Positions 48,688-58,162 of a DNA stretch of 64,000 bases are shown piece by piece. Numbering within the stretch: position 1 is the first letter of the stretch; each line of letters starts with the position of its first letter. The DNA is from Candidatus Mediterraneibacter faecavium (GTDB lineage Bacteria; Bacillota; Clostridia; Lachnospirales; Lachnospiraceae). A program made the translations under genes and the position numbers. The notes beneath the pieces were generated by a model. The model saw nothing but the letters and a program-made list of their open reading frames with translations. It was not told the origin of the DNA and ran no database searches. The stretch is from the NCBI GenBank assembly GCA_019119995.1, contig DWVY01000025.1, positions 1 to 64,000 of the forward strand. Direction: 5' to 3'.

Positions 48688-50781
48688 ATGGATATAAGTA
48701 AGCGGCAGAAAGAGAAGAATGAACAGTATGAAGAACGCCATGCCCTGGCGGTCGGCAGACTTCGCGGCATCGTCTCCGAGGAGACAGTGCCAAAGCAGTA
48801 TCTGCCTTATTTCCAGGATGTGGCGATCTTTTTATTAGAACTGGAAAATGTGAGACGCAAAGTAGAGAGCGGCGAGTGGGAACGGTACAGCCTCGAGGAG
48901 ATGAAGAGCCTCAACGAGATCCTCTACAGTGACGTCTTGGAAGAGCATTATGGCAGCAGTTATGCGAATCCGGCTTATGTAGCGGAGAAGTTCGGAGTCG
49001 AAACGGGACGCCTTCTGAGTATGCTTTATGCAGAGATGCGCTCCGGGATCCCGTACTCTTTTGAAAACAGGACGGATTATCTGACTATCCTGTATGAGCT
49101 GTTTATCGAAGTTTACAACAGCTTTGAAAGTGAGACGGTTCCGGACTCAAAAGAGATCCGGGATATCATTTACTGGTATGCAAGCGACTACTGCGACGTA
49201 TTCCTTGCGGACCGGATCAAGGAACAGATCGATCCGGCGTATTCCTTTGCAGCCGATATCATAGAAAATGCGGATCTGGACAATGACCGCTATCTCTACC
49301 GGTTCGGTGAGTATATCACGGAGAATGAGCTGGGCACGGCGCATCATCTGCGCAGTCTGCCGGAGGAGACGCTTCAGAAGATGGCGGATGTGTACACGGA
49401 AGGCTACCGCATCGGATTTATCAATACAGGCAAGGATCTGTCGAAAAAGTCGGTAGTGAATATCCGTTACAGCCTCGGCTTTGAGAAAGTGATCCGCATC
49501 GCCATAGAGAATTTCCGCCGGATGGGGCTGAAGCCGGTCATCTACCGCGCGGCTTCCGGCATTATCACGAAGAGGGAGCACCACAAGATCGGATATTACG
49601 GCGCGGTGCCGAACTGGCAGTACGAGTACGATCACCGTCAGGATCAGGCGCTCTTTATGGACAAACGGTATGTCGAGCGGCGTCTGGAAGTGATGCGGAC
49701 AGTCTACGAGCAGCATAAAGAACAGGCGGCGCAGTTCGCGGGGCCGGCGGTCATGGAGACATTCGGGGAGAAGCCGTTCTCACCGAAAGCGGTGCCTGAG
49801 GCTCCTTCCTATAATGATGAACAGAAGAAACTGGCGGTCAGCTATGACAGCCGTTCAGGCCAGATTACGAACGAATATATCAAAGGGGAAGAGCGCAGCT
49901 TTACCATCGTGGCGTATCCGGTGCCTGAGATCGGGGAGAACTATCCGGAGATCTTCGATGAAGTGATCCGCATCAATACGCTGGATGCCAAGCTCTACGA
50001 GAACGTGCAGCAGACGCTGATCGACGCCCTTGACCAGGGAACATACGTCCATGTGAAAGGAAAAGGCAGCAACCGCACGGACATCAGAGTGAAGCTGTAT
50101 CCGCTTCGTGATCCTGAGAAAGAGACGATCTTCGAAAACTGTGTGGCGGACGTCAACATCCCGGTGGGCGAGGTGTTTACCTCACCGGTACTTGAGGGCA
50201 CGTCGGGCGTGCTCCATGTGAGCCATGTATATCTGGAAGGGCTTCAGTATACGGATCTGGAGCTGACCTTCGAGGATGGGAAGATCACAGATTACCGCTG
50301 CGGGAACTTTGACGATCCCGAAGAAGGACGCAGATATTTCGAGGACAATGTATTAAAAGGACATAGGTCGCTGCCCCTCGGTGAGTTTGCCATCGGCACG
50401 AATACGACGGCTTACGTGGCGGGAAAGAAATACGGGATCGAGGACAAGATGCCGATCCTCATCGCGGAGAAGACAGGGCCGCATTTTGCAGTGGGAGACA
50501 CATGTTACTCGTGGAGCGAGGATATCCGGGTGTATAATCCGAACGGCAGGGAGATCGTGGCAAAGGATAATTCCATCTCCCTGAACCGGAAAGAAGATGT
50601 GTCAAAAGCCTACTTTAACTGTCACACAGATATAACCCTGCCTTATGAAGAGTTAGAAGAAATAAGTGTAGTGACAAAAGAAGGGAAACACATTATACTA
50701 ATAAAAGACGGAAGATTTGTCCTGCCGGGGACGGAAGTTTTAAACGAGCCGTTAGAGACTTTTAATAAGGAGGAGTTATAA
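48688..50781 (+). CDS. M29-type aminopeptidase with long N-terminal extension
   Basis: A 697-residue cytoplasmic protein. The C-terminal half (about 390-680) fits M29 aminopeptidases: metal ligands Glu495 in NIPVGEVFTSP, Glu566 in GEFAIGTN, His599 in EKTGPHFAVGDT and His646/Asp648 in NCHTDI. Known M29 enzymes are ~370-410 residues; here about 300 residues precede the peptidase, with helical content and no recognised domain. It would remove N-terminal residues from peptides. AAAGGAGG precedes the ATG. Its TAA overlaps the purE start (TAATG), so it is probably cotranscribed with the purine genes. Confidence 0.85.
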   Translation: MDISKRQKEKNEQYEERHALAVGRLRGIVSEETVPKQYLPYFQDVAIFLLELENVRRKVESGEWERYSLEEMKSLNEILYSDVLEEHYGSSYANPAYVAEKFGVETGRLLSMLYAEMRSGIPYSFENRTDYLTILYELFIEVYNSFESETVPDSKEIRDIIYWYASDYCDVFLADRIKEQIDPAYSFAADIIENADLDNDRYLYRFGEYITENELGTAHHLRSLPEETLQKMADVYTEGYRIGFINTGKDLSKKSVVNIRYSLGFEKVIRIAIENFRRMGLKPVIYRAASGIITKREHHKIGYYGAVPNWQYEYDHRQDQALFMDKRYVERRLEVMRTVYEQHKEQAAQFAGPAVMETFGEKPFSPKAVPEAPSYNDEQKKLAVSYDSRSGQITNEYIKGEERSFTIVAYPVPEIGENYPEIFDEVIRINTLDAKLYENVQQTLIDALDQGTYVHVKGKGSNRTDIRVKLYPLRDPEKETIFENCVADVNIPVGEVFTSPVLEGTSGVLHVSHVYLEGLQYTDLELTFEDGKITDYRCGNFDDPEEGRRYFEDNVLKGHRSLPLGEFAIGTNTTAYVAGKKYGIEDKMPILIAEKTGPHFAVGDTCYSWSEDIRVYNPNGREIVAKDNSISLNRKEDVSKAYFNCHTDITLPYEELEEISVVTKEGKHIILIKDGRFVLPGTEVLNEPLETFNKEEL

Positions 50782-51290
50782 TGCCAAAAGTAGCAATCGT
50801 AATGGGCAGCGACTCAGACCTCAAGGTCATGAGCAAGGCTGCATCAATGCTTGAAAAACTGGGGATCGACTATGAGATGACGATCATTTCCGCGCACAGG
50901 ATGCCGGATACATTCTTTGACTGGGCGAAAGGAGCCGAGGAAAGAGGGGTAAAAGTGATCATTGCAGGTGCAGGAATGGCAGCCCACCTTCCGGGAATGT
51001 GTGCAGCGCTCTTCCCGATGCCGGTGATCGGCGTGCCGATGTCCGGCAAGAATCTGGACGGTATGGACGCACTTTACTCTATCGTACAGATGCCGCCGGG
51101 AATCCCGGTAGCGACAGTTGCCATCGACGGCGGAATGAACGCGGCGATCCTCGCGGCGAAGATCCTTGCCACATCGGATGCGGCTGTCCTTGAGAAACTG
51201 AAAGATTATTCCGAGGAGATGAAGGCAGGCGTTCAGGCAAAGGCGGACAAACTGCACGAGATCGGATACGAAGCGTATTTAAATAACTAG
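50781..51290 (+). CDS. purE: N5-carboxyaminoimidazole ribonucleotide mutase
   Basis: A 169-residue class I PurE with GSDSDLKVM, SAHRMPD and the loop IAGAGMAAHLPGM. It converts N5-CAIR to CAIR in purine synthesis; the partner purK is not in the window. It overlaps the preceding stop and has AAGGAGG upstream. Confidence 0.97.
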   Translation: MPKVAIVMGSDSDLKVMSKAASMLEKLGIDYEMTIISAHRMPDTFFDWAKGAEERGVKVIIAGAGMAAHLPGMCAALFPMPVIGVPMSGKNLDGMDALYSIVQMPPGIPVATVAIDGGMNAAILAAKILATSDAAVLEKLKDYSEEMKAGVQAKADKLHEIGYEAYLNN

Positions 51291-51354
51291 TTCAGCCGTC
51301 CGACGTCAGCCGCAGGAAGCGCGAAGTGCGGTCTTGCGGCTGGCGCGGCCGAAC
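51290..51354. repeat. GC-rich hairpin between purE and purM
   Basis: AGCCGCA (51308-51314) pairs with TGCGGCT (51335-51341); outside it GTTCAGCCG (51290-51298) pairs with CGGCCGAAC (51346-51354) with one mismatch. No T-run follows, so it is more likely an mRNA stability or spacing element than a terminator. Confidence 0.55.
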
Positions 51355-51387
51355 GGAGATCAAAAAGAATTAACAGGAGAGCAGAGA

Positions 51388-52413
51388 ATGGATTATAAGA
51401 AAGCAGGCGTTGATATCGAGGCCGGTTACAGATCGGTAGAACTGATGAAAGAGCATGTGAAGAAGACAATGCGTCCGGAAGTGCTCGGAGGACTCGGAGG
51501 ATTCTCCGGTGCATTTTCCCTTGCGAAGATCAAGGAGATGGAGGAGCCGGTGCTTCTGTCCGGCACGGACGGATGCGGTACGAAAGTGAAGCTGGCTATG
51601 ATCCTTGATAAACACGATACGATCGGGATCGACGCGGTGGCGATGTGCGTCAATGACATTGCGTGCGCGGGAGGAGAACCGCTTTTCTTTCTGGATTACA
51701 TTGCCTGTGGAAAGAATGAGCCGGAGAAGATCGCGGATATCGTAAAGGGCGTGGCTGAAGGCTGTCTTCAGGCAGGAGCGGCTCTGATCGGCGGCGAGAC
51801 AGCGGAACATCCGGGACTTATGGCGCCGGACGAGTATGACCTCGCGGGCTTTGCCGTTGGAGTCTGCGACAGGAAAGATATGATCACGGGAGAGAACTTA
51901 AAGGCAGGGGATGTGCTCATCGGCATGGCGTCAAGCGGCATCCACAGCAACGGGTATTCTCTCGTAAGACAGGTGTTCAGCATGAAGCGCGAGGCTCTGG
52001 ATACATATTATGACAGCCTCGGTTCGACACTTGGCGAAGCACTCCTTGTCCCTACAAGGATCTATGTTAAGGCGCTGAAGAGCATCAAAGACGCCGGTGT
52101 GACAGTGAAGGCGTGCAGCCATATCACCGGCGGCGGTTTCTATGAGAATGTCCCGCGTATGCTCAAAGAAGGCACAAAGGCAGTGATCAGGAAAGACAGC
52201 TACCCGGTTCCGCCGATCTTCAATATGCTCTCTGTAGACGGAGATATCGCGGAGCAGATGATGTACAATACATTCAATATGGGACTCGGCATGATCGTCG
52301 CAGTGGACGAGGCGGATGTTGACCGCGCGATGGATGCGATCCGCGCAGCCGGAGACGCGCCGTACGTCGTGGGACGCATCGAGGCAGGAGACAAAGGAGT
52401 AGAATTATGCTAG
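51388..52413 (+). CDS. purM: Phosphoribosylformylglycinamidine cyclo-ligase
   Basis: A 341-residue enzyme making AIR from FGAM with ATP. DYKKAGVDIEAGYRSVELMK at the start, LSGTDGCGTKVKLA, GGETAEHPGLM and ITGGGFYENVPR are family hallmarks. ATG 51388 follows AGGAGAG; upstream in-frame codons have no ribosome site. It overlaps purN. Confidence 0.97.
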   Translation: MDYKKAGVDIEAGYRSVELMKEHVKKTMRPEVLGGLGGFSGAFSLAKIKEMEEPVLLSGTDGCGTKVKLAMILDKHDTIGIDAVAMCVNDIACAGGEPLFFLDYIACGKNEPEKIADIVKGVAEGCLQAGAALIGGETAEHPGLMAPDEYDLAGFAVGVCDRKDMITGENLKAGDVLIGMASSGIHSNGYSLVRQVFSMKREALDTYYDSLGSTLGEALLVPTRIYVKALKSIKDAGVTVKACSHITGGGFYENVPRMLKEGTKAVIRKDSYPVPPIFNMLSVDGDIAEQMMYNTFNMGLGMIVAVDEADVDRAMDAIRAAGDAPYVVGRIEAGDKGVELC

Positions 52414-53066
52414 AGAGGACAGGTGCAGCGGCAGACAAGCCGCTGCGCGTTGTCGTGATGGTATCCGGAGGCGGGACGAACCTTCAGGCGGTCATCGACA
52501 GCGTAAAAGACGGTACGATCACGAATACGCAGATCGTGGGAGTGATCAGCAACAATAAAAATGCATATGCACTGAAGCGGGCGGAAGAAAACGACATTCC
52601 GTCTATGTGCGTATCTCCGAAAGACTTTGAGACACGGGATATCTTCAACGAAAAGCTGCTGGAGGCAGTGGGAAGCTTCAAGCCGGATCTTGTCGTGCTG
52701 GCAGGATTCCTTGTAGTGATCCCGCCGGAGATGATCAGAAAGTACGAGAACCGGATGATCAATATCCATCCGTCCCTGATCCCGTCATTCTGCGGCAAGG
52801 GCTACTACGGCCTGAAAGTTCATGAGGCGGCGCTCGCCCGGGGCGTAAAAGTAGTCGGCGCTACCGTGCATTTCGTGGACGAGGGGACAGATACGGGCCC
52901 GATCATCCTGCAGAAAGCGGTGGAAGTACAGCAGGGCGACACTCCGGAAGTGCTTCAGCGCAGGGTGATGGAGCAGGCGGAGTGGAAGATCCTGCCAAGA
53001 GCCATCGACCTGATCGCAAACGGAAAAGTGCAGGTGGCCGATCATAAAACAACGATCCTGCAATAA
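52407..53066 (+). CDS. purN: Phosphoribosylglycinamide formyltransferase
   Basis: A 219-residue folate-dependent enzyme. VSGGGTNLQAVIDS binds phosphate, INIHPSLIPSFCGKGYYGL holds the catalytic Asn-His region, and HFVDEGTDTGPII the catalytic Asp. The start overlaps the purM stop (ATGCTAG) with AAAGGAG 7 bases upstream. Confidence 0.97.
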   Translation: MLERTGAAADKPLRVVVMVSGGGTNLQAVIDSVKDGTITNTQIVGVISNNKNAYALKRAEENDIPSMCVSPKDFETRDIFNEKLLEAVGSFKPDLVVLAGFLVVIPPEMIRKYENRMINIHPSLIPSFCGKGYYGLKVHEAALARGVKVVGATVHFVDEGTDTGPIILQKAVEVQQGDTPEVLQRRVMEQAEWKILPRAIDLIANGKVQVADHKTTILQ

Positions 53067-53171
53067 TAACAGTAATAACGGGATCAGCAGGATCGGCGGA
53101 CGGAGCATGGGACAACGGACAATAGGATTGTAAATATCAATACAGATAAGACCGATGAGGAGGTTTTGAAT

Positions 53172-54443
53172 ATGAAGGTACTGATCGTGGGAAGCGGCGG
53201 AAGAGAACATGCCATCGCAGCGAGCGTGGCAAAGAGCCCGAAAGCGGATAAGATCTACTGCGCGCCGGGAAACGCGGGGATCGCGGAATATGCAGAGTGT
53301 GTGGATATCGGCGCGATGGAGTTCGACAGACTGGCGGCATTTGCAAAGGAAAATGAGATCGACCTGTGCATCGTAGGCATGGACGACCCGCTGGTGGGCG
53401 GTCTTGTGGATATTATGGAAGAGGCGGGCATCCGCACGTTCGGACCGAAGAAAAATGCGGCGATCCTGGAGGGCTCGAAAGCATTTTCCAAAGACCTGAT
53501 GAAGAAATACAATATTCCGACAGCCGCTTATGAGAACTTTACGGATCCGGAGAAAGCGCTGGAGTATCTTGAGACGGCGAAGTTCCCGATCGTCCTGAAA
53601 GCGGACGGCCTCGCTCTCGGAAAAGGCGTGCTCATCTGTCAGGATCTGGAAGAGGCGAAAGAAGGCGTCAAGACGATCATGCTGGATAAGAAGTTCGGCA
53701 CGGCGGGCAATGAGATGGTCATCGAGGAGTTCATGACCGGACGTGAAGTGTCCGTTCTCTCATTCGTGGACGGCAAGACCATCAAGACGATGACAAGCGC
53801 CCAGGACCACAAGCGCGCGGGAGACGGAGACACCGGACTGAACACAGGCGGCATGGGAACATTCTCCCCGAGCCCGTTCTATACAAAGGAAGTGGAAGAA
53901 TTCTGCGAGAAATATATCTACCAGCCGACGGTTGACGCTATGGCGGCTGAGGGACGCCCGTTCAAAGGCGTGATCTTCTTCGGGCTGATGCTCACAGCGG
54001 ACGGACCGAAAGTGCTTGAGTACAATGCACGATTCGGCGACCCGGAAGCGCAGGTCGTACTGCCCCGCATGAAAAACGATATCATCGACGTGGTCGAGGC
54101 ATGTATCGACGGAACGCTCGATCAGATCGACCTGCAGTTCGAGGACAACGCGGCTGTCTGCGTGGTGCTCGCATCCGACGGCTATCCGGTGAAATATGAG
54201 AAAGGCTTCCCGATCAAAGGGCTTGACGAGTTCAAGAAACACGACGGCTATTACTGCTTCCATGCCGGAACGAAGTTCGAGAACGGACAGATCGTGACAA
54301 ACGGCGGACGCGTGCTCGGCGTGACGGCAAAGGGAAAAGACTTGAAAGAAGCGAGAAAGAACGCTTACGCAGCTACTGAGTGGGTAGACTTCGAGAACAA
54401 GTATATGAGACACGATATCGGGAAAGCGATCGATGAGGCGTAA
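53172..54443 (+). CDS. purD: Phosphoribosylamine-glycine ligase
   Basis: A 423-residue ATP-grasp enzyme that forms GAR. MKVLIVGSGGREHA, PIVLKADGLALGKGVLIC and FGDPEAQVVLPRM are diagnostic. ATG 53172 has GAGGAGG 9 bases upstream; an in-frame TTG two codons earlier is less likely. It is the last purine gene, 105 bases after purN, and is followed by a terminator. Confidence 0.97.
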   Translation: MKVLIVGSGGREHAIAASVAKSPKADKIYCAPGNAGIAEYAECVDIGAMEFDRLAAFAKENEIDLCIVGMDDPLVGGLVDIMEEAGIRTFGPKKNAAILEGSKAFSKDLMKKYNIPTAAYENFTDPEKALEYLETAKFPIVLKADGLALGKGVLICQDLEEAKEGVKTIMLDKKFGTAGNEMVIEEFMTGREVSVLSFVDGKTIKTMTSAQDHKRAGDGDTGLNTGGMGTFSPSPFYTKEVEEFCEKYIYQPTVDAMAAEGRPFKGVIFFGLMLTADGPKVLEYNARFGDPEAQVVLPRMKNDIIDVVEACIDGTLDQIDLQFEDNAAVCVVLASDGYPVKYEKGFPIKGLDEFKKHDGYYCFHAGTKFENGQIVTNGGRVLGVTAKGKDLKEARKNAYAATEWVDFENKYMRHDIGKAIDEA

Positions 54444-54501
54444 GAAGACAGAAAGTAATCTGTTCAGATCATAGAAAGAGATCATAGAAAGATATATCGG
54501 A

Positions 54502-54528
54502 GGGACTGCATATTGCGGTCCCGTTTTT
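54502..54528 (+). terminator. Terminator of the purine operon
   Basis: GGGACTGC pairs with GCGGTCCC (one mismatch-free offset with a bulged G), followed by GTTTTT. It lies about 60 bases after purD. Confidence 0.8.
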
Positions 54529-54667
54529 AATATTCATTCCCGTGGGCAACAAGCCAAGCGGACATGCCCGCATGTCCATTTGACGACTGGCTTGAAATCA
54601 GCGAGAAATATCAGTATAATGAGGACATATCGATCGATGTTGTTATCGCGGCCGAAAAAGAAAATAT

Positions 54668-55597
54668 ATGAAAACAGGAATAGCAACAAATATCGAAAGT
54701 GATGATAACAAAAGAAAATACGACGCCCAGTGCAAGAAGGTATTGTCGGATAAACATATTCTGGCATATATACTGAAACACGTAGTCGAAGAAGTCAACG
54801 GATATACGATAAAAGAAATTATCCAATGCATTGAAGGAAATCCGGAGATCGGTTCTGTAAGCGTACTGGAGGGCGGACCGGGCAGGATCACGGAAGAGAA
54901 CACGGAGGATATCACCAGTGAAGAGGGAACGCTGAGTTACGATATCCGTTTCTCCATTATCACAAAAGAGCAGGAGAAGATTAAGCTGCTGATAGATTTG
55001 GAAGCACAGAAAAATATGAATCCGGGCTATCATATCGTGACGAGAGGGATCGTCTACTGCGGACGGATGATATCATCTCAGATCAACCGGGAATTTACAT
55101 TGGACAATTATGACGGATGTAAAAAAGTGTATTCGATCTGGCTGTGTTTTCAGGCGCCGGAATATATAGGGAATGCGGTTTCTTTCTATCACGTCCGGAA
55201 AGAAGATCTGATCTGCGGGATACCGGATGAAAAGAAAGCATATGATAAGTTATGCGTCGTGCAGATCTGTCTGAGGGAAAACAGTGACGACGCCAGAAAT
55301 GAGATGATCCGTCTTCTCAACACGATATTTTCACAGAGCATGACAAAAGAGGAGATATTGGAGCAGTTGGAAAAGGAATATAGAATTCCGCTTGAGACAG
55401 GAGTCAGAAAGGAGATAGACTTTATGTGCAATTTGAGTGAGATGGTAGAAGAAAAGGGCCGTACGGAAGGGGAAAAGAATCTGGGAACACTTGTCCGGCT
55501 GCTCGTAAGAGACGGAAAGACGGATCTTCTGGAAAAAGTGACACTGAATAAGGATATGCGGGAGAAGCTGTACAGAGAGTATCATATTACAGAATAG
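54668..55597 (+). CDS. PD-(D/E)XK nuclease-family protein (Rpn/transposase-like)
   Basis: A 309-residue protein. The nuclease-like core is SYDIRFSIITKEQ followed by KLLIDLEAQKN (Asp and Glu-x-Gln of the fold, about residues 93-120), then YHIVTRGIVYCGRMIS. The C-terminus is charged (RTEGEKNLGTLVRLLVRDGKTDLLEKV), as in PDDEXK transposase-like families widespread in gut Clostridia. The ATG has only a weak purine-rich site (AAAAAGAAAAT). It is the third PD-(D/E)XK gene in the window. Function unknown. Confidence 0.8.
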   Translation: MKTGIATNIESDDNKRKYDAQCKKVLSDKHILAYILKHVVEEVNGYTIKEIIQCIEGNPEIGSVSVLEGGPGRITEENTEDITSEEGTLSYDIRFSIITKEQEKIKLLIDLEAQKNMNPGYHIVTRGIVYCGRMISSQINREFTLDNYDGCKKVYSIWLCFQAPEYIGNAVSFYHVRKEDLICGIPDEKKAYDKLCVVQICLRENSDDARNEMIRLLNTIFSQSMTKEEILEQLEKEYRIPLETGVRKEIDFMCNLSEMVEEKGRTEGEKNLGTLVRLLVRDGKTDLLEKVTLNKDMREKLYREYHITE

Positions 55598-55622
55598 GAC
55601 TTTATAGAAAGGCGATATTTTT

Positions 55623-56288
55623 ATGAAACGGATCTTATACATTATCCTGGGCGCGGCAGCCGTCATTCTGGTGCTCGGCTTTCTGGTCTGGCTTTTCAGG
55701 AACAGTGCCGCTAATACGAAAGACGCAAAGCCGGTAATCTATCTGTACCCGGAACAGGAGCAGGAAATATCTGTCCGGCTTGACTACGACGGGGAACTGA
55801 CCTGCACTTACCCTGAGTACGGTAATGGATGGAATGTGACTGCTGCGCCGGACGGTACGATCACAGACGAGAATGGGCAGGAGTACAATTATCTCTACTG
55901 GGAGGGCAACTCTGAACAGGAGTATGATTTTTCAGAAGGCTTCTGTGTGGCGGGAGAGGATACCGCCAAGTTCCTCGAGGACGCCCTTGACAGGCTCGGT
56001 CTTACCCGCAGGGAGGCAAATGAATTTATCGTATACTGGCTTCCGAGGATGGAGTCAAACGAGTACAATCTTATCTCTTTCCAGAGCGAAGCGTACACAG
56101 ACCACGCACGACTTTCCATACAGCCGGAACCGGACACCGTGATCCGCGTCTTTATGGCGTATAAGCCGCTTGATCACTATCAGGAAATCCCGGAGCAGGA
56201 TCTTTCCGCACCGGAGCGCAGCGGCTTCACAGTCGTAGAGTGGGGCGGCAGCGAACTCCCTTTGCCAGACTTTCAAATCAAATCTTAA
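55623..56288 (+). CDS. Membrane-anchored extracytoplasmic protein of unknown function
   Basis: A 221-residue protein with an N-terminal membrane anchor (about 4-25) and an outside domain with AKPVIYLYPEQEQEISVRLDY, TYPEYGNGWNVTAAPDGTI, YNYLYWEG and a late VEWGG. The domain is beta-rich and well patterned, so it is probably a conserved family, but I cannot name a function. AAAGG precedes the ATG. It follows the PD-(D/E)XK gene by 25 bases. Confidence 0.75.
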   Translation: MKRILYIILGAAAVILVLGFLVWLFRNSAANTKDAKPVIYLYPEQEQEISVRLDYDGELTCTYPEYGNGWNVTAAPDGTITDENGQEYNYLYWEGNSEQEYDFSEGFCVAGEDTAKFLEDALDRLGLTRREANEFIVYWLPRMESNEYNLISFQSEAYTDHARLSIQPEPDTVIRVFMAYKPLDHYQEIPEQDLSAPERSGFTVVEWGGSELPLPDFQIKS

Positions 56289-56366
56289 GAAATTCTTTGG
56301 AATCTTATATCAGCTCCCTTTAGATTTACAGCTTATCCTGTAAACATGAAAGGGGGCTGAACTTTT

Positions 56367-56876
56367 ATGGACATTTCTGAACTTACCCGTTATTTCATCC
56401 AATATGGTGCATTTTTTATATATCTGATCGTACTCCTAGAATATATGAATCTACCGGGTTTCCCCGCCGGCGTGATCATGCCGCTGGCAGGGATCTGGGC
56501 GGCGCAGGGGGAGATCAGTTTCCCGCTCGTCATGGTGCTCACGGTTGCGGCAGGACTTACAGGTAGCTGGCTGCTCTACCTGCTGGGAAGATACGGCGGG
56601 AACAAGGTGCTCGGATTTTATTTTAAGAAATTCCCGAAACATCAGCCGGTCATTGAGGAGAAGATGGATTATCTGAGGGAGAAAGGCTGCATCGGCGTAT
56701 TTGTCAGCAAGCTGCTCCCCATGGTGCGCACTCTCATCTCGATCCCGGCGGGCATGGTGAAGATGGATTTTGTCAAATATACCGTGAGTTCCGTGTGCGG
56801 GATATTCCTGTGGAATCTGGCGTTTGTCGGGGCGGGATATTTCTTCGGAGACGCGGCGATCAATTTCTTTACATAA
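56367..56876 (+). CDS. DedA-family membrane protein
   Basis: A 169-residue protein with about five hydrophobic segments. DedA/SNARE-associated features: N-terminal reentrant FPAGVIMPLAG, GRYGG, and KLLPMVRTLISIPAGMVKM with the conserved Arg. DedA proteins act in membrane lipid (undecaprenyl phosphate or phosphatidylethanolamine) flipping and envelope homeostasis. AAAGGGGG precedes the ATG. It leads a run of envelope lipid genes. Confidence 0.93.
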   Translation: MDISELTRYFIQYGAFFIYLIVLLEYMNLPGFPAGVIMPLAGIWAAQGEISFPLVMVLTVAAGLTGSWLLYLLGRYGGNKVLGFYFKKFPKHQPVIEEKMDYLREKGCIGVFVSKLLPMVRTLISIPAGMVKMDFVKYTVSSVCGIFLWNLAFVGAGYFFGDAAINFFT

Positions 56877-56893
56877 GAGAGGGGGAGCAGGAC

Positions 56894-58162
56894 ATGAAGA
56901 TAGCGATGCTTACAAATAATTACAGACCTTTTGTGGGAGGCGTGCCGATCTCGGTAGAGCGGCAGACGCAGGAGCTGATCAGGCTGGGACATCAGGTGAC
57001 GGTATTCGCGCCGATGTATGAAAGTGACGACAAAGAAGAGGAAGAAGACAAGAAGGCGCCCGAGCGGGTCATCCGGTATCATTCCCAGAAGAAAAAGATG
57101 GACAACGGCATGGTGTATCCGGGAATCTATCCGGTGGAGATACTGGAAGCATTTGAGAGAGAACACTTTGACCGCATCCATGTACACCACCCGATGTTCG
57201 TGGGGCCGTGGGCGCTGTGGCTGGGGAAGAAATACGATATACCGGTCATTTACACATACCATACGAGATATGAGGATTACCTGCATTATATCCCCTGCTT
57301 CCGGGTCAATGAAAAGAACACGGTTTTGAAGAAGAAAGCCGTGGAGTGGATACAGAAGAAGGTCATTCCGTCTTATATGGGATGGTTCTGTAATAAGTGT
57401 GACCTTGTGCTCGCGCCGTCCGCGGGGATGAGGCAGACGATCAGGGAATACGGAGTACATACTCCGACCGCAGTATTTCCCACCGGTCTGGACGGATCAT
57501 TTTTCCGGAAGAATGCCAGACGGTCACAGGAGATACGGCAGCAGTATGCCAGGGGAAAACGGCATCTGCTTGTCACGGTATCGAGGCTGGAAAAAGAGAA
57601 AAACTACGGCTTCCTGCTGCGCGGGATCGCGGAATTAAAGCGGGAGACCGGAGATGATTTCCATGTACTGATCATAGGAGACGGAAGCCAGAGATCAGAG
57701 CTTAAGGTCAGGGCGGCTATCCTGGGAATACAGGATGTGGTGACGTTCGTCGGAAATGTGCCGAACGATCAGGTGAAAGACTATCTGGCAGCGGCGGATC
57801 TCTTCCTGTTCGCGTCGAAGTCGGAGACACAGGGCATCGTTCTGGCGGAGGCAATGGCGGCAGGAATACCGGTCACGGCAGTACATGCGACAGGATCCGA
57901 CGACATTATCGAGGACGGCGTGAACGGATTCCTTACGGAAGAGCGTGAAGAAGCGTGGGCGGCGAAAGTGATCGAAGCGCTTGAGGATGAGACGAACAGC
58001 AGAATGAAGAAAGCCGCACGTATCTCGGCGGAAAATTACCGGTCCTCGAGACTTGCCATCTATGAGGAGATGCTCTACAATCAATGTGGGTTCAGGAAAG
58101 GAGAAGGACTTTATGAGGCTGAAGAAGATCGGAGAGAACGCTCTGCAGTGGCTCTTCACTAA
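56894..58162 (+). CDS. GT4 glycosyltransferase, probably glycolipid synthase
   Basis: A 422-residue GT-B enzyme. N-terminal MKIAMLTNNYRPFVGGVPIS; C-terminal nucleotide-sugar site VSRLEKEKNYGFLL and the EX7E motif SETQGIVLAEAMAAG. It resembles diacylglycerol glucosyltransferases and other membrane-linked GT4 enzymes; DedA and acyltransferase-like neighbours support a glycolipid role, but the acceptor is not proven. ATG 56894 follows AGAGGGGGAG. The end overlaps the next gene by 50 bases. Confidence 0.88.
   Translation: MKIAMLTNNYRPFVGGVPISVERQTQELIRLGHQVTVFAPMYESDDKEEEEDKKAPERVIRYHSQKKKMDNGMVYPGIYPVEILEAFEREHFDRIHVHHPMFVGPWALWLGKKYDIPVIYTYHTRYEDYLHYIPCFRVNEKNTVLKKKAVEWIQKKVIPSYMGWFCNKCDLVLAPSAGMRQTIREYGVHTPTAVFPTGLDGSFFRKNARRSQEIRQQYARGKRHLLVTVSRLEKEKNYGFLLRGIAELKRETGDDFHVLIIGDGSQRSELKVRAAILGIQDVVTFVGNVPNDQVKDYLAAADLFLFASKSETQGIVLAEAMAAGIPVTAVHATGSDDIIEDGVNGFLTEEREEAWAAKVIEALEDETNSRMKKAARISAENYRSSRLAIYEEMLYNQCGFRKGEGLYEAEEDRRERSAVALH

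Noticed and set aside
45608-55597. Treating the Rpn-type and PD-(D/E)XK genes as active transposons
   Set aside because: No terminal inverted repeats or target-site duplications were found around 45608-46468 or 54668-55597.
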